Source: Asticcacaulis excentricus (GTDB taxonomy: Bacteria > Pseudomonadota > Alphaproteobacteria > Caulobacterales > Caulobacteraceae). From it: 64,000 nucleotides of DNA. How positions within the stretch are numbered: position 1 is the first letter of the stretch; every line of letters starts with the position of its first letter. Shown one piece after another: positions 18,208 to 26,965 of the stretch. Below the pieces are notes generated by a model. The model did no database searches and was not told where the DNA came from. It was given only the letters and a program-made list of their open reading frames with translations. The translations under genes and the position numbers were made by a program. The stretch is taken from contig NZ_AP018828.1 of NCBI RefSeq assembly GCF_003966695.1, forward strand, positions 402,001-466,000, read 5' to 3'.

Positions 18208-18243
18208 TCCGGTTCGTTCCGGAGGCTGACCGCCGTTGGCCAG
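18208..18243 (-). promoter_or_regulatory. ANTAR-type double hairpin in the narK leader
   Basis: Read on the minus strand, hairpin P1 (18243-18226) has stem CTGGCC/GGTCAG and six-base loop AACGGC. Hairpin P2 (18223-18208) has stem TCCGG/CCGGA and loop AACGAA. Two bases separate them. Both loops have A at position 1 and G at position 4, the signature recognised by ANTAR-domain proteins such as NasT. P2 ends 79 nt before the narK ATG. Unlike the other two leaders, no T-run terminator is visible in between. Confidence 0.65.
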
Positions 18244-18432
18244 TTCCCAAATCGCTACAAAAGGCTAAGTCACTCAGGCAGACCCTGTCAAGGCGCGATT
18301 TTGCGTTGCGGGAAAGGTCAAAATTTTTCGCTTGCGCCCGGCGGCATGTTGGCATTAGCCGTAAGAGCAGAATCGACGCCCCGCAGCGCGGTGGGGCGTA
18401 CCCGATACCCTTTCCCTGCCGGATAATTCCCC

Positions 18433-19026
18433 GTGAATGTGCTGATCATCGATCCCGACGACGCGCGCGCGGCCCTTGTGGCCGAAGGCATGCGGCTGGA
18501 CGACAGCCTGCATGGCGCAACCCTGCACATCTGGCCGCGCTTTGAGCTGGCCCGCCTCAGCGAGATCAACCCGGACATGGTCATCATCGCCTGCGAAAGC
18601 CCGGATCGCGATACGCTGGATGCGCTGCAGATCGCCCATGAGCACGCGCCGCGCCCTGTGGCCATGTTTGTGGACCGTTCGGATGCCAATACGACGGCGC
18701 AGGCGCTGGAGGCCGGGGTGGCGGCCTATGTGGTGGACGGCTATGCGCCCAATCGCGTGGCCTCCATCCTGTCGGTGGCGGCGCATCGTTTCAACCTGAT
18801 GCAGACCCTGCGCCATGACCTGTCGAAGGCGCGGGCCGATCTGGCGGCGCGCAAGACCATTGACCGCGCCAAGGGGGTGCTAATGACCTCACGCGGCATC
18901 GGCGAAGAGGAGGCCTATCGCCTGATGCGTAAGCACGCCATGGACTCAGGCCGCCCCATCGCGGCCATCGCCGAGGACATCCTCGCCATTTCCGACCTGC
19001 TGAAGAAGAGGGACGACGGATGTTGA
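18433..19026 (+). CDS. nasT: NasT, ANTAR-domain antiterminator of nitrate assimilation
   Basis: The 197-residue protein joins an N-terminal receiver-like domain to a C-terminal ANTAR RNA-binding domain (residues ~135-190: LAARKTIDRAKGVLMTSRGIGEEEAYRLMRKHAMDSGRPI). NasT binds paired hairpins in nitrate-gene leaders and prevents termination; without nitrate it is held inactive by NasS. The receiver looks degenerate: where the phospho-accepting Asp is expected, the sequence is MVIIACESPDRD with Ala53, in line with control by protein sequestration. The start is a GTG at 18433. Its stop overlaps the nasS start by 7 bases. Matching ANTAR hairpins precede narK, nirB and the porin-nrt operon in this window. 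Confidence 0.9.
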   Translation: MNVLIIDPDDARAALVAEGMRLDDSLHGATLHIWPRFELARLSEINPDMVIIACESPDRDTLDALQIAHEHAPRPVAMFVDRSDANTTAQALEAGVAAYVVDGYAPNRVASILSVAAHRFNLMQTLRHDLSKARADLAARKTIDRAKGVLMTSRGIGEEEAYRLMRKHAMDSGRPIAAIAEDILAISDLLKKRDDGC

Positions 19027-20164
19027 GTGTACGTATCGGTTTCAGCCCGCTCAACGACGCCGCTCTGGTCGTGCTGGCCGAAGCGCTGGGCTTTTACGGC
19101 GCCGAAGGGCTGGATGTTTCGCTCAGCCGCGAAGCCAATTGGTCGAATATTCGCGACAAGCTGTCCTATGGCCTGCTGGATGGCGCGCACGTGCTGGCGA
19201 CGTTGCCGCTGGCGCGTGGACTGGGGCTTGGGCCTGCCATCGGGCACATCATCGCGCCCATGGCGCTGGGGGCCAATGGCAATTCGGTGGTCATTTCCTC
19301 CAAGCTGAAAGAGGTGTTTGAAGGGTTGGGGGCCTCGACCCTGCTGGAGTCGGCGCGCGCCCTGCGGCTGGTGATCCAGCACCGGCGCGCCGTTAGCGAA
19401 GGCAAGGTGACCCTGGCCATTCCGTTCAACTATTCGCCGCACCATTTCGTGCTGCGTCACTGGCTGGCGGCCGGGGGATCGACCCCGACCGGCAGGTGCA
19501 GTGGGTGGTTCTGCCGCCGTCGCGCATGGCCGACCACCTGCGCGATGGGGTGATTGACGGCTTCTGCTCTGGCTCCCCCTGGCCGCAGATGGCGGAGTTG
19601 AACGGGAATGGGGTTGTGCTGTTCTCCGACCCCGCCTTCTGGACGCTGAAGCCCGAAAAGGTGCTGGCTCTGCGAGGTGTCTGGGCCGAAGAGCACCCGG
19701 AGGCCGCCGTGGCCCTGACGCGCGCCCTGTTGCGGGCCGGGCAGTGGGCGACGGAGCCCTCTCATGCCGAGGAACTGGCCCTGATCCTTAGCCGTGAGGC
19801 CTATGTGCGCGCGCCGCTGGAGGCTATTCAGGCGGCGCTGGCGCCCGGCGGGGCGGGTCTGATCCTTGATCCGCAGACGGCGACCTTCCCGTGGATCAGC
19901 CACGCCAAATGGTTCATCGGGCAGTTTGTGCGCTGGGGCCTGACGGAGGGGAGCCACGATTTCGACGCCATTGCGCGGCGGGTCTATCGACCGGACCTCT
20001 GGCGGCAGGCGGCGGCCCCGCTCAGCCTGTCCCTGCCTGTCGAGGATGAGAAGGACGAGGGTGGGGCCGAAGCGCCGTGGACGCTGCCGGCCGCGCCCGC
20101 CCCGGTCCTGATGCCGCCCAATACCCTGTTCGACGGGGGGGTGTTCCGGGTCAGACGCTCATAG
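19020..20164 (+). pseudogene. nasS: NasS, nitrate-sensing partner of NasT, with a one-base frameshift
   Basis: Two overlapping frames together give one NasS/NrtA-like protein of about 381 residues. The first (19020-19553) begins MLSVRIGFSPLNDAALVVLAEALGFY and is good to RHWLAAGG. After that it turns into nonsense (STPTGRCSGWFCRRR) and stops. The second resumes in another frame with QWVVLPPSRMADHLRDGVIDGFCSGSPWPQMAE and runs to 20164. Adding one G to the GGGGG tract at 19473-19477 restores a continuous reading (AAGG, then IDPDRQVQWVVLPP). So either this strain lost NasS, or the base is a sequencing error in a homopolymer. NasS binds nitrate or nitrite and keeps NasT inactive without them. The gene overlaps the nasT end. 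Confidence 0.85.
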
Positions 20165-20246
20165 GTTTTCGTGGCGGAATCCCAATCTCGCAGGCGCAAA
20201 AATCGCCGATTGACAGGGCGCGCGTCCTGTGGCCCAATAAAGCTAC

Positions 20247-20295
20247 GGATCAAGGTCGATCCACGACATTTGCTCAGAAGCGCCAACGGCGGCGC
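20247..20295 (+). promoter_or_regulatory. ANTAR-type double hairpin in the nirB leader
   Basis: P1 (20247-20262) has stem GGATC/GATCC and six-base loop AAGGTC. P2 (20280-20295) has stem GCGCC/GGCGC and loop AACGGC. Both loops have A at position 1 and G at position 4. The linker is 17 nt, longer than in the other two leaders. A strong terminator begins 27 nt downstream, so NasT binding here would allow transcription into nirB-nirD-nasA. Confidence 0.72.
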
Positions 20296-20322
20296 GTTTG
20301 AGTCTTCATCGGACAAAGATGT

Positions 20323-20371
20323 CCCGCACTCCTGAAACGCTTTGGCGTCAAAGGGGTGCGGGATTTTTTTT
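20323..20371 (+). terminator. Leader terminator (attenuator) ahead of nirB
   Basis: CCCGCACTCC (20323-20332) pairs with GGGGTGCGGG (20353-20362). Inside it ACGC pairs with GCGT, and the stem is followed by A and eight T. It lies before the nirB ribosome site (GGAG at 20397-20400), so unless antitermination occurs it would end transcription before the operon. A longer nirB start inside this stem is excluded for that reason. Confidence 0.88.
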
Positions 20372-20407
20372 GGCTCAATTCCCACGCGCTCGCATTGGAG
20401 CAATCCC

Positions 20408-22894
20408 ATGGCCTTTCATTCTGAGCCTGTGGCCAAACCCCGGATCGTCGTCATTGGCGCGGGCATGGCCGGTGGCCGTATCGTCGAAGAGATTCTCAAA
20501 CGCGATGATCGTATGTTCGACATTTCGATCATCGGTGCCGAGTCTTGCGCCACCTACGACCGTATCCAGCTCTCGCCGGTGCTGGCGGGCGAAAAGACGT
20601 TTGAACAGATCGTCACCCATTCGCAGGACTGGTATGACCTCAATGGCGTGAAGACGCATTTCGGCTGTTGGGTGCAGGGTATTGACCGCGATGCCCGGCG
20701 GGTGGTGCTGCACGACGGTCAGACGATCGCTTACGACTGTCTGATCCTCGCTACCGGTTCTGACCCGATCCGCCTGCCTTTGCCCGGTGCGGATTTGTCG
20801 GGCGTCGTGGCCTTCCGCGACCTGCACGATGTCGATCTGATGCAGAAGGCGGCGGAGGCAGGCGGCGAGGCAGTGGTCATCGGCGGCGGACTTTTGGGGT
20901 TGGAGGCCGCCTACGGTCTGGCCAAACGCGGCATGAAGGCCACGGTGATCCATCTGGTCGATGTGTTGATGGAGCGGCAACTCGATGAGGCCGCCGGACG
21001 GTTGCTGGAAAAGGCGCTGGCCGAACGCGGTGTGTCAGCCGTGCTGAACGCGCAGTCTGAGGCCATACTGGGCGAAACCCACGTAGAAGGGCTGAAACTC
21101 AAGGACGGGCGCGTGATTCCGGCCTCGCTTCTGGTCATGGCGGTGGGTATCCGCCCGCATGTGGAACCGGCGAAGTCGGCCGGTCTGACTGTCGAGCGCG
21201 GCATCGTCGTCGATGACCAGATGCGTACCAGCGACCCCTTCATCTTTGCGGTCGGCGAATGCGTGCAGCACCGCGGGCAGTGCTACGGCCTTGTGGCGCC
21301 CATCTGGGACATGTGCCGCACGCTGGCCGATGTGCTGACCGGTAAGAACCCGCAGGCGGCCTATTTGGGCTCGGAACTGGCGACGCGGCTTAAGGTCTCC
21401 GGCGTCGATCTCTATTCGGCGGGTCAGTTCAATGGTGGCGACGGCTGCGAAGACATCGTGTTCCGTGACCCGGCGCGCGGCGTCTATAAGCGCATCGTCA
21501 TCAAGAATGACCAGCTTGTGGGCGCGGTGCTGTTTGGTGAGGCGGCGGATGGCGGCTGGTACTTTGACCTTATCAAAAAGGGCGAAAGCATTGGTGAGAT
21601 TCGTGACACCCTGATCTTCGGTCAGGCGGTGACGGAGGCGCTGGCTGGCGTGGACCCTAACGCCGCCGTTGCGGCATGGCCCGACGACACGGAAGTGTGC
21701 GGCTGCAACGGCGTGAGCAAGGGTGCGGTGGTCGCGGCCATCAGCGGCGGCGCGGACACGCTGGATAAGGTACGCGGTTGCACCAAGGCGTCGGCGTCGT
21801 GCGGCTCGTGCACCGGCATTGTCGAGCAGTTGCTGAAGGTCACTCTGGGCGATGCCTTCAAGGCGCAGACCGGCCCCAAGCCGATGTGCAAATGCACGCA
21901 TCATGGCCACGCCGTCGTGCGTCAGGCGATTGTCGAGCAAGGACTGAAGACCATCCCCGACGTCATGCAGGCGCTGAAATGGGAGACGCCGGATGGCTGT
22001 TCCTCGTGCCGCCCGGCGCTGAACTACTACCTCCTGTGTGCGTGGCCGCGTGAGTATCAGGATGATCCGCGCTCGCGCTTCGTCAATGAGCGTAACCACG
22101 CCAATATTCAAAAAGATGGCACCTATTCCGTCGTGCCGCGCATGTGGGGCGGCGTCACCTCGGCCAGGGAGTTGCGCGCCATTGCCGATGTCGTCGATAA
22201 GTTCAACCTGCCCATGGTCAAGGTCACGGGCGGCCAGCGTCTCGATATTTTCGGCGTCAAAAAAGAGGACCTGCCCGCCGTCTGGGCCGATCTCAACGCC
22301 GCTGGCATGGTGTCGGGCCACGCCTATGCCAAGGCGCTGCGCACGGTGAAAACTTGTGTCGGGTCGGAATGGTGCCGCTTCGGCACGCAGGACTCGACGG
22401 GGCTGGGTATCCGGCTGGAGCAGGACACCTGGGGCTCATGGATGCCGCACAAGTTCAAGATGGCGGTCTCAGGCTGCCCGCGCAACTGCGCCGAGGCGAC
22501 GATCAAGGACTTCGGCGTCATCTGCGTTGATTCCGGCTATGAGCTGCACGTCGGTGGCAATGGCGGTATCCACCTGCGCGGCACGGACCTGTTGTGCAAG
22601 GTGGCGACCGAGGCCGAGGCCCGCGAATATTCTATGGCCTTCGTGCAATTCTACCGCGAAGACGCCTGGTATCTGGAGCGCACCGCGCCGTGGATCGAGC
22701 GTGTGGGCCTTGAGGCGATCAAGGCCAAACTGTTCGATGAGGAGACCCGAAAGGCCCTGATGGCGCGTTTTCTGGAGTCACAGGCCGTGTTTCAGGTCGA
22801 TCCGTGGGCGGAGCACGCCCCCCAGTCCGAACCGGCCAAGGTGTTTTCACCGCTGGCGGACCTGCGCAGCGAAAAGAAGGAGATGGCGCGATGA
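20408..22894 (+). CDS. nirB: Assimilatory nitrite reductase [NAD(P)H], large subunit
   Basis: The 828-residue cytoplasmic enzyme reduces nitrite to ammonium. The order is an FAD/NAD(P)H reductase (RIVVIGAGMAGGR near residue 14, and VVIGGGLLGLEAAYGLAKRG as the second dinucleotide fold), then a BFD-type [2Fe-2S] domain (CGCNGVSKGAVV...CTKASASCGSC). The siroheme/4Fe-4S region follows, with TCVGSEWC (CX5C) and SGCPRNCAEA (CX3C) as cluster ligands. All ligands are present. ATG 20408 has GGAG seven bases upstream; longer starts fall inside the attenuator. Its stop overlaps nirD (ATGA). The leader shows NasT-type control, and the reductase gene nasA follows nirD, giving a complete path from nitrate to ammonium. 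Confidence 0.95.
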   Translation: MAFHSEPVAKPRIVVIGAGMAGGRIVEEILKRDDRMFDISIIGAESCATYDRIQLSPVLAGEKTFEQIVTHSQDWYDLNGVKTHFGCWVQGIDRDARRVVLHDGQTIAYDCLILATGSDPIRLPLPGADLSGVVAFRDLHDVDLMQKAAEAGGEAVVIGGGLLGLEAAYGLAKRGMKATVIHLVDVLMERQLDEAAGRLLEKALAERGVSAVLNAQSEAILGETHVEGLKLKDGRVIPASLLVMAVGIRPHVEPAKSAGLTVERGIVVDDQMRTSDPFIFAVGECVQHRGQCYGLVAPIWDMCRTLADVLTGKNPQAAYLGSELATRLKVSGVDLYSAGQFNGGDGCEDIVFRDPARGVYKRIVIKNDQLVGAVLFGEAADGGWYFDLIKKGESIGEIRDTLIFGQAVTEALAGVDPNAAVAAWPDDTEVCGCNGVSKGAVVAAISGGADTLDKVRGCTKASASCGSCTGIVEQLLKVTLGDAFKAQTGPKPMCKCTHHGHAVVRQAIVEQGLKTIPDVMQALKWETPDGCSSCRPALNYYLLCAWPREYQDDPRSRFVNERNHANIQKDGTYSVVPRMWGGVTSARELRAIADVVDKFNLPMVKVTGGQRLDIFGVKKEDLPAVWADLNAAGMVSGHAYAKALRTVKTCVGSEWCRFGTQDSTGLGIRLEQDTWGSWMPHKFKMAVSGCPRNCAEATIKDFGVICVDSGYELHVGGNGGIHLRGTDLLCKVATEAEAREYSMAFVQFYREDAWYLERTAPWIERVGLEAIKAKLFDEETRKALMARFLESQAVFQVDPWAEHAPQSEPAKVFSPLADLRSEKKEMAR

Positions 22895-23238
22895 GCGGCG
22901 ATCTGGCTTTGCAAACCCCGCCTTTGACGTGGCTGGACGTCGGGGCGGCGGCGGATGTGCCGTATCAGGGGGCCCGGCGGGTCGAGACGGACAAGGGGGC
23001 CATCGCCGTCTTTCGTACCGTGGATAATGACTATTACGCCGTGATGGACAAATGCCCGCACAAGGGCGGTCCTCTGTCCGAAGGTATCGTGCACGGCCGT
23101 CATATTGCCTGTCCGTTGCACAACTGGTCGTTCAGCCTCGAAACGGGCGAGGCCGTCGGGGTAGATGCGGGGAAGGGCTGTACGCCCACCGTGCCGCTGA
23201 AGATTGAAAACGCCCGGATTTTTCTCGGACTGCGTTGA
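22891..23238 (+). CDS. nirD: Assimilatory nitrite reductase small subunit, Rieske-type
   Basis: The 115-residue protein starts at an ATG overlapping the nirB stop (ATGA), which indicates coupled translation. It has a Rieske fold with both iron-binding pairs intact: KCPHKGGPL (Cys-X-His) and CPLHNWSFSLETGEAVG (Cys-X2-His). The small subunit of E. coli NirBD lacks these ligands; here a real [2Fe-2S] cluster is likely. It would pass electrons within the NirBD complex. A longer frame from 22804 exists but would overlap nirB by about 90 bases and is not needed. Confidence 0.9.
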   Translation: MSGDLALQTPPLTWLDVGAAADVPYQGARRVETDKGAIAVFRTVDNDYYAVMDKCPHKGGPLSEGIVHGRHIACPLHNWSFSLETGEAVGVDAGKGCTPTVPLKIENARIFLGLR

Positions 23239-23273
23239 ACCCCTTTCCCTAAAAAGAGAGGGGGAGAGGTACA

Positions 23274-25934
23274 ATGACCACCACCCAATCCACCACCTGT
23301 CCCTATTGCGGCGTCGGTTGCGGCGTCGAAGCGACGCTTGCTGGTCGTCAGATGACCGTGCGGGGCGATGGGGCGCATCCGGCCAATCAGGGCCGGCTCT
23401 GTTCCAAGGGCACGGCGCTCGGCAAGACCTTCGGGCTGGAGGGGAGGTTGCTCAGCCCGCGCCGTCGCACGCCACAGGGTTTTGTCGATACGACGTGGGA
23501 CGCGGCGCTTAACGAGGTGGCCGGGCGTTTCCGTGACATCATCGCCGAACACGGGCCGGATGCGGTGGCTTTTTATGTCTCCGGTCAGTTGCTGACCGAG
23601 GACTATTACGCGGTCAACAAGCTGGCCAAGGGCTATATCGGTACGGCCAATATCGACACCAATTCGCGCCTGTGCATGAGTTCGGCGGTGGCCGCCCACA
23701 AACTGACCTTCGGGGCCGATCTGGTGCCGGGGGTCTATGATGATCTGACTGAGGCGGACCTGCTGGTCTTTAGCGGCCACAATGCCGCCTGGACCCACCC
23801 GGTTCTTTTTCGCCGCATTGAGGCGCGTCAGGATCAGTTCCGCGTCTGCATCGACCCGCGCCGCACCGATACGGCGAAGGCGGCCAACCTGCATCTGATG
23901 ATTCGCCCTCAGACGGATGTCCGCCTGTGGAATGGCCTGTGCGCGCATCTGATCGCGCGTGATGCGCTCGATCATGACTTTGTGGATCAGCATACGCAGG
24001 GCTTTTCGCGCCTGATGGCCGCGCTCGCCGCCGACGATCAGAGCCTTGAGGCCGTGGCCGCGGATTGCGGTATCTCGCCGGCCGATTTGAAGACTTTTTA
24101 TGATGCCTTTCTGTACACGGATAAGGTGGTGAGCCTGTTCTCCATGGGCTCCAACCAGTCGTCGCAGGGCGTGCACAAGGGGCTCAGCCTGATCAATGCC
24201 CACCTCCTGTCGGGTAAGATCGGCAAGCCGGGGGCCGCGCCGTTTTCGATCACCGGCCAACCCAATGCCATGGGCGGGCGTGAAGTGGGCGGGCTGGCCA
24301 ATATGCTGGCCGCGCATATGGATTTCGATGACTCGTCGAAAGCCCTTGTGCAACGCTACTGGGGCTCACCGACCCTTGCGCCCAAACCCGGCCTGAAAGC
24401 CGTCGATATGTTTGAGGCGGTGCGCACGGGCAAGATCAAGGCTATCTGGATCATGGCCACCAACCCCATGGTGTCCATGCCCGACGCCAACCGCATCCAC
24501 GAAGCCCTGTCGACGTGCGAACTGGTGGTCGTGTCGGACGTCATGGCACGCACCGATACGATGGACATGGCCCATATCCAGCTCCCGGCAGCCGCCTGGG
24601 GCGAAAAGGACGGCACGGTGACCAATTCCGAGCGCGTCATCTCAAGGCAACGCTCCCTGACCGAGCTGCCGGGGCAGGTGCGCCCGGACTGGGCCATCAT
24701 TGCCGAGGTGGCGCGGCGGATGAACCCGGATTGGGCGCAGGCCTTTGACTGGGCCGGGCCGGATGAGGTGTTTGCCGAGCACGCCGGGCTGACGGCCTTT
24801 GAAAATAACGGGCAGCGTTTTCTCGATCTGGGCGGCCTCTGTGGCATGTCAAAGGCCCAATACGACGCGCTGATGCCGGTGCGCTGGCCCTTTCCGGCCG
24901 ATGGCCTGCCGGCGACGCGCCTGTTCGCCGATGGGCGTTTCAACACGCCGAATGGTCGGGCGCGGCTGGTGCCGCCGGTGGTGCGCGGCCCGGCTCAGCC
25001 GCCGACGCCGGACTCTCCGTTCAGTTTCAATTCGTGCCGCGTGCGTGACCACTGGCACACGATGACGCGCACGGCGCTGGCGCCGGAACTGAACCGCCAT
25101 ATCACCGAGCCGACGCTGGACATCCACCCGAAGGATGCGCGGCGGCTGGGGATAGGTGACGGACGGCTGGCGGTTGTGACGACAGCGCAGGGCGAGGCCA
25201 TCTATAAGGCGCGCGTGACCGACGATGTGCGCGTCGGCAACCTGCACGCCCCGATGCACTGGACACAGCAGTTCGCGCCCTTTGGTCGCTCAAACCCGCT
25301 GATCAATCCGGCGGTCGATCCCGTGTCCGGGCAGCCGGAGTTCAAGCACACCCCGGCGCAGGTGCGGGCCTTCGGCGAGGTCTGGCACGGGTTTCTGATG
25401 GTGCCGCGCGATTGCGACGGCGCGCCGCCTGTGTTTCAGCCGGATACGGTCTGGCGTCGCACCGCCTATGCCCACGCCGATGGCTATGAGATGGCGGGTA
25501 CGGGCACGCCGGACAGCGCGGACTTTGACGCCACGGCGACGCTTGAGGACCCGGCCACCGGCATCCGGCGTCAGGTGCGCGTCGAAAACGGCCGTTTGAC
25601 GCGGGTGTTCTTCATAGCACCGATCCACAAAAAACTGCCGCCACGCGACTGGCTGCTCGAGTGCTTCGGAGAGCCGGAACTGAGCGCGCCACAGCGTGCG
25701 GCGTTGTTGATCGGCCGGATGCCGGGTGTGTCGGACAGAGGCCGCATAATCTGCGCCTGCAACAGTGTGGGCGAAAACGCCATCCTAGCCTGCATAGACG
25801 ATGGCGCGGCTACGGTCGAAGCGATCGGCGACGCGACGCGCGCCGGCACGGCCTGCGGCTCGTGCAAGGGCGAACTGAAACAATGCCTGTTGCGCCACGC
25901 TGAGGGCTTAAAAAAGGAAACGGTGCAAGCCTGA
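23274..25934 (+). CDS. nasA: Assimilatory nitrate reductase catalytic subunit (molybdopterin)
   Basis: The 886-residue cytoplasmic enzyme reduces nitrate to nitrite. The N-terminus binds a [4Fe-4S] cluster through CPYCGVGCGV...GRLCSKG. The central molybdopterin oxidoreductase domain holds TANIDTNSRLCMSSAVAAHK with the Cys expected to ligand molybdenum, FSMGSNQSSQGVHKG and GREVGGLANMLAAHM. The C-terminal molybdopterin-dinucleotide domain (HWHTMTRTA) is followed by a BFD-like [2Fe-2S] module (CACNSVGENA...GTACGSCKGEL), as in NasA/NasC types that take electrons from a separate NAD(P)H protein. No signal peptide is present, which fits an assimilatory role. It lies 35 bp after nirD with ribosome site GGGGGAGAGG, so it is the last gene of nirB-nirD-nasA. 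Confidence 0.94.
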   Translation: MTTTQSTTCPYCGVGCGVEATLAGRQMTVRGDGAHPANQGRLCSKGTALGKTFGLEGRLLSPRRRTPQGFVDTTWDAALNEVAGRFRDIIAEHGPDAVAFYVSGQLLTEDYYAVNKLAKGYIGTANIDTNSRLCMSSAVAAHKLTFGADLVPGVYDDLTEADLLVFSGHNAAWTHPVLFRRIEARQDQFRVCIDPRRTDTAKAANLHLMIRPQTDVRLWNGLCAHLIARDALDHDFVDQHTQGFSRLMAALAADDQSLEAVAADCGISPADLKTFYDAFLYTDKVVSLFSMGSNQSSQGVHKGLSLINAHLLSGKIGKPGAAPFSITGQPNAMGGREVGGLANMLAAHMDFDDSSKALVQRYWGSPTLAPKPGLKAVDMFEAVRTGKIKAIWIMATNPMVSMPDANRIHEALSTCELVVVSDVMARTDTMDMAHIQLPAAAWGEKDGTVTNSERVISRQRSLTELPGQVRPDWAIIAEVARRMNPDWAQAFDWAGPDEVFAEHAGLTAFENNGQRFLDLGGLCGMSKAQYDALMPVRWPFPADGLPATRLFADGRFNTPNGRARLVPPVVRGPAQPPTPDSPFSFNSCRVRDHWHTMTRTALAPELNRHITEPTLDIHPKDARRLGIGDGRLAVVTTAQGEAIYKARVTDDVRVGNLHAPMHWTQQFAPFGRSNPLINPAVDPVSGQPEFKHTPAQVRAFGEVWHGFLMVPRDCDGAPPVFQPDTVWRRTAYAHADGYEMAGTGTPDSADFDATATLEDPATGIRRQVRVENGRLTRVFFIAPIHKKLPPRDWLLECFGEPELSAPQRAALLIGRMPGVSDRGRIICACNSVGENAILACIDDGAATVEAIGDATRAGTACGSCKGELKQCLLRHAEGLKKETVQA

Positions 25935-26054
25935 TACCAAGGGTCATTGAAAATGACTCTTGGTATTCCATTCGAGGATGTCTCATGTCACTGACACATA
26001 TGAGAAATCCTCGTTTCTTCAACGGCCGGATGCGGTCAGCATCTTCGGCCGTTG
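25934..26054. repeat. Three tandem inverted repeats after nasA
   Basis: ATACCAAGGGTCATT-GAA-AATGACTCTTGGTAT (25934-25966) begins in the nasA stop codon. CGAGGA...TCTCAT / ATGAGA...TCCTCG follows at about 25973-26013. CAACGGCCG/CGGCCGTTG lies at about 26018-26053. None has its own T-run. They resemble composite intergenic palindromes more than simple terminators. Confidence 0.7.
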
Positions 26055-26075
26055 GTATGAGACAGGCCCAAACGC

Positions 26076-26115
26076 AAAAAAAACGCCGCCCGATCTTTGC
26101 GGGCGGCGTTTTTTT
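26076..26115. terminator. Bidirectional terminator between nasA and nrtD
   Basis: A run of eight A, then CGCCGCCCG (26084-26092) pairing with CGGGCGGCG (26100-26108), then seven T. It works on both strands and serves the convergent nirB-nirD-nasA and porin-nrt operons. Confidence 0.92.
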
Positions 26116-26144
26116 CATGGACGATTGTCTCAGGGCTGAGTGTT

Positions 26145-26954
26145 TCAGGCCGGTTCGGCCAGTGGGATGGGTGCGTGATCGTGGGCTTCGAGGAAGCTGA
26201 CGATGCGACGGCGGCATTCGACAAACTGCGCATCCTGCATCACCACCTTACGGTCGCGCGGGCGCGGCGTCTTCACGTCCACGATCTCCCCGATGCGCGC
26301 CTTCGGGCCATTGGTCATCATCACCACGCGATCCGCCAGTAGAACGGCTTCATCCACATCATGTGTGATCATCAGCACGGTTGAGCGGATGCGTTCGTGC
26401 AGTTCCATCACCGTATCCTGAAGGTGGGCGCGGGTGAGGGCGTCGAGCGCGCCAAAGGGCTCATCCAGCAGCAATACCTTTGGCTCCATAGCCAGGGCAC
26501 GGGCGATGCCGACGCGCTGCTTCATGCCGCCTGAGATTTCGCCGGGACGTTTATCCTTGGCGTGAGTCATCTTGACCAGTTCCAGATTGTGCAGCGTGCG
26601 GTCGTGGAGCTGTTTCAGGTTTTCCCTGGCACCGTAGAGCTTGGCGACGGCCAGACGCACGTTCTCATAGACGGTCATCCACGGCAAAAGCGAATGGTTC
26701 TGAAACACTACGGCGCGTTCGGGGCCGGGGCCTTTGATCTCTTTATTGTCGAGCAGGGCGGCCCCCAGCGTCACGGGCACAAGGCCCGCGACCACGTTCA
26801 GCAGGGTGGACTTGCCGCAACCGGAATGGCCGATGATCGACAGGAATTCGCCCTTATTGACGCTGAGCGAGACGTTGTCGAGCACCTGCGAGATGACGCC
26901 ATCGCGCTCGAAATCGACATAGATGTTTTCAAGGGAAAGAAGCGGTTTGGACAT
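26145..26954 (-). CDS. nrtD: Nitrate ABC transporter ATP-binding protein
   Basis: The 269-residue ATPase energises nitrate uptake with the NrtB permease. Walker A is GHSGCGKST, the signature is [16 protein letters not shown], Walker B is [12 protein letters not shown], and the switch His is in ITHDVDEAV. This form belongs to the nitrate/sulfonate/taurine importer group (NrtD, SsuB, TauB); nitrate is chosen from context. The start at 26954 has AAAGG upstream and lies 11 bases after the permease stop. The open frame continues further upstream in this register, but that part overlaps the permease gene and is not coding. Confidence 0.9.
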   Translation of the reverse strand: MSKPLLSLENIYVDFERDGVISQVLDNVSLSVNKGEFLSIIGHSGCGKSTLLNVVAGLVPVTLGAALLDNKEIKGPGPERAVVFQNHSLLPWMTVYENVRLAVAKLYGARENLKQLHDRTLHNLELVKMTHAKDKRPGEISGGMKQRVGIARALAMEPKVLLLDEPFGALDALTRAHLQDTVMELHERIRSTVLMITHDVDEAVLLADRVVMMTNGPKARIGEIVDVKTPRPRDRKVVMQDAQFVECRRRIVSFLEAHDHAPIPLAEPA

Positions 26955-26965
26955 GAGGTAACCTT

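Noticed and set aside
20342-20407. Longer nirB start.
   Set aside because: It falls inside the leader terminator stem, upstream of the real ribosome site.
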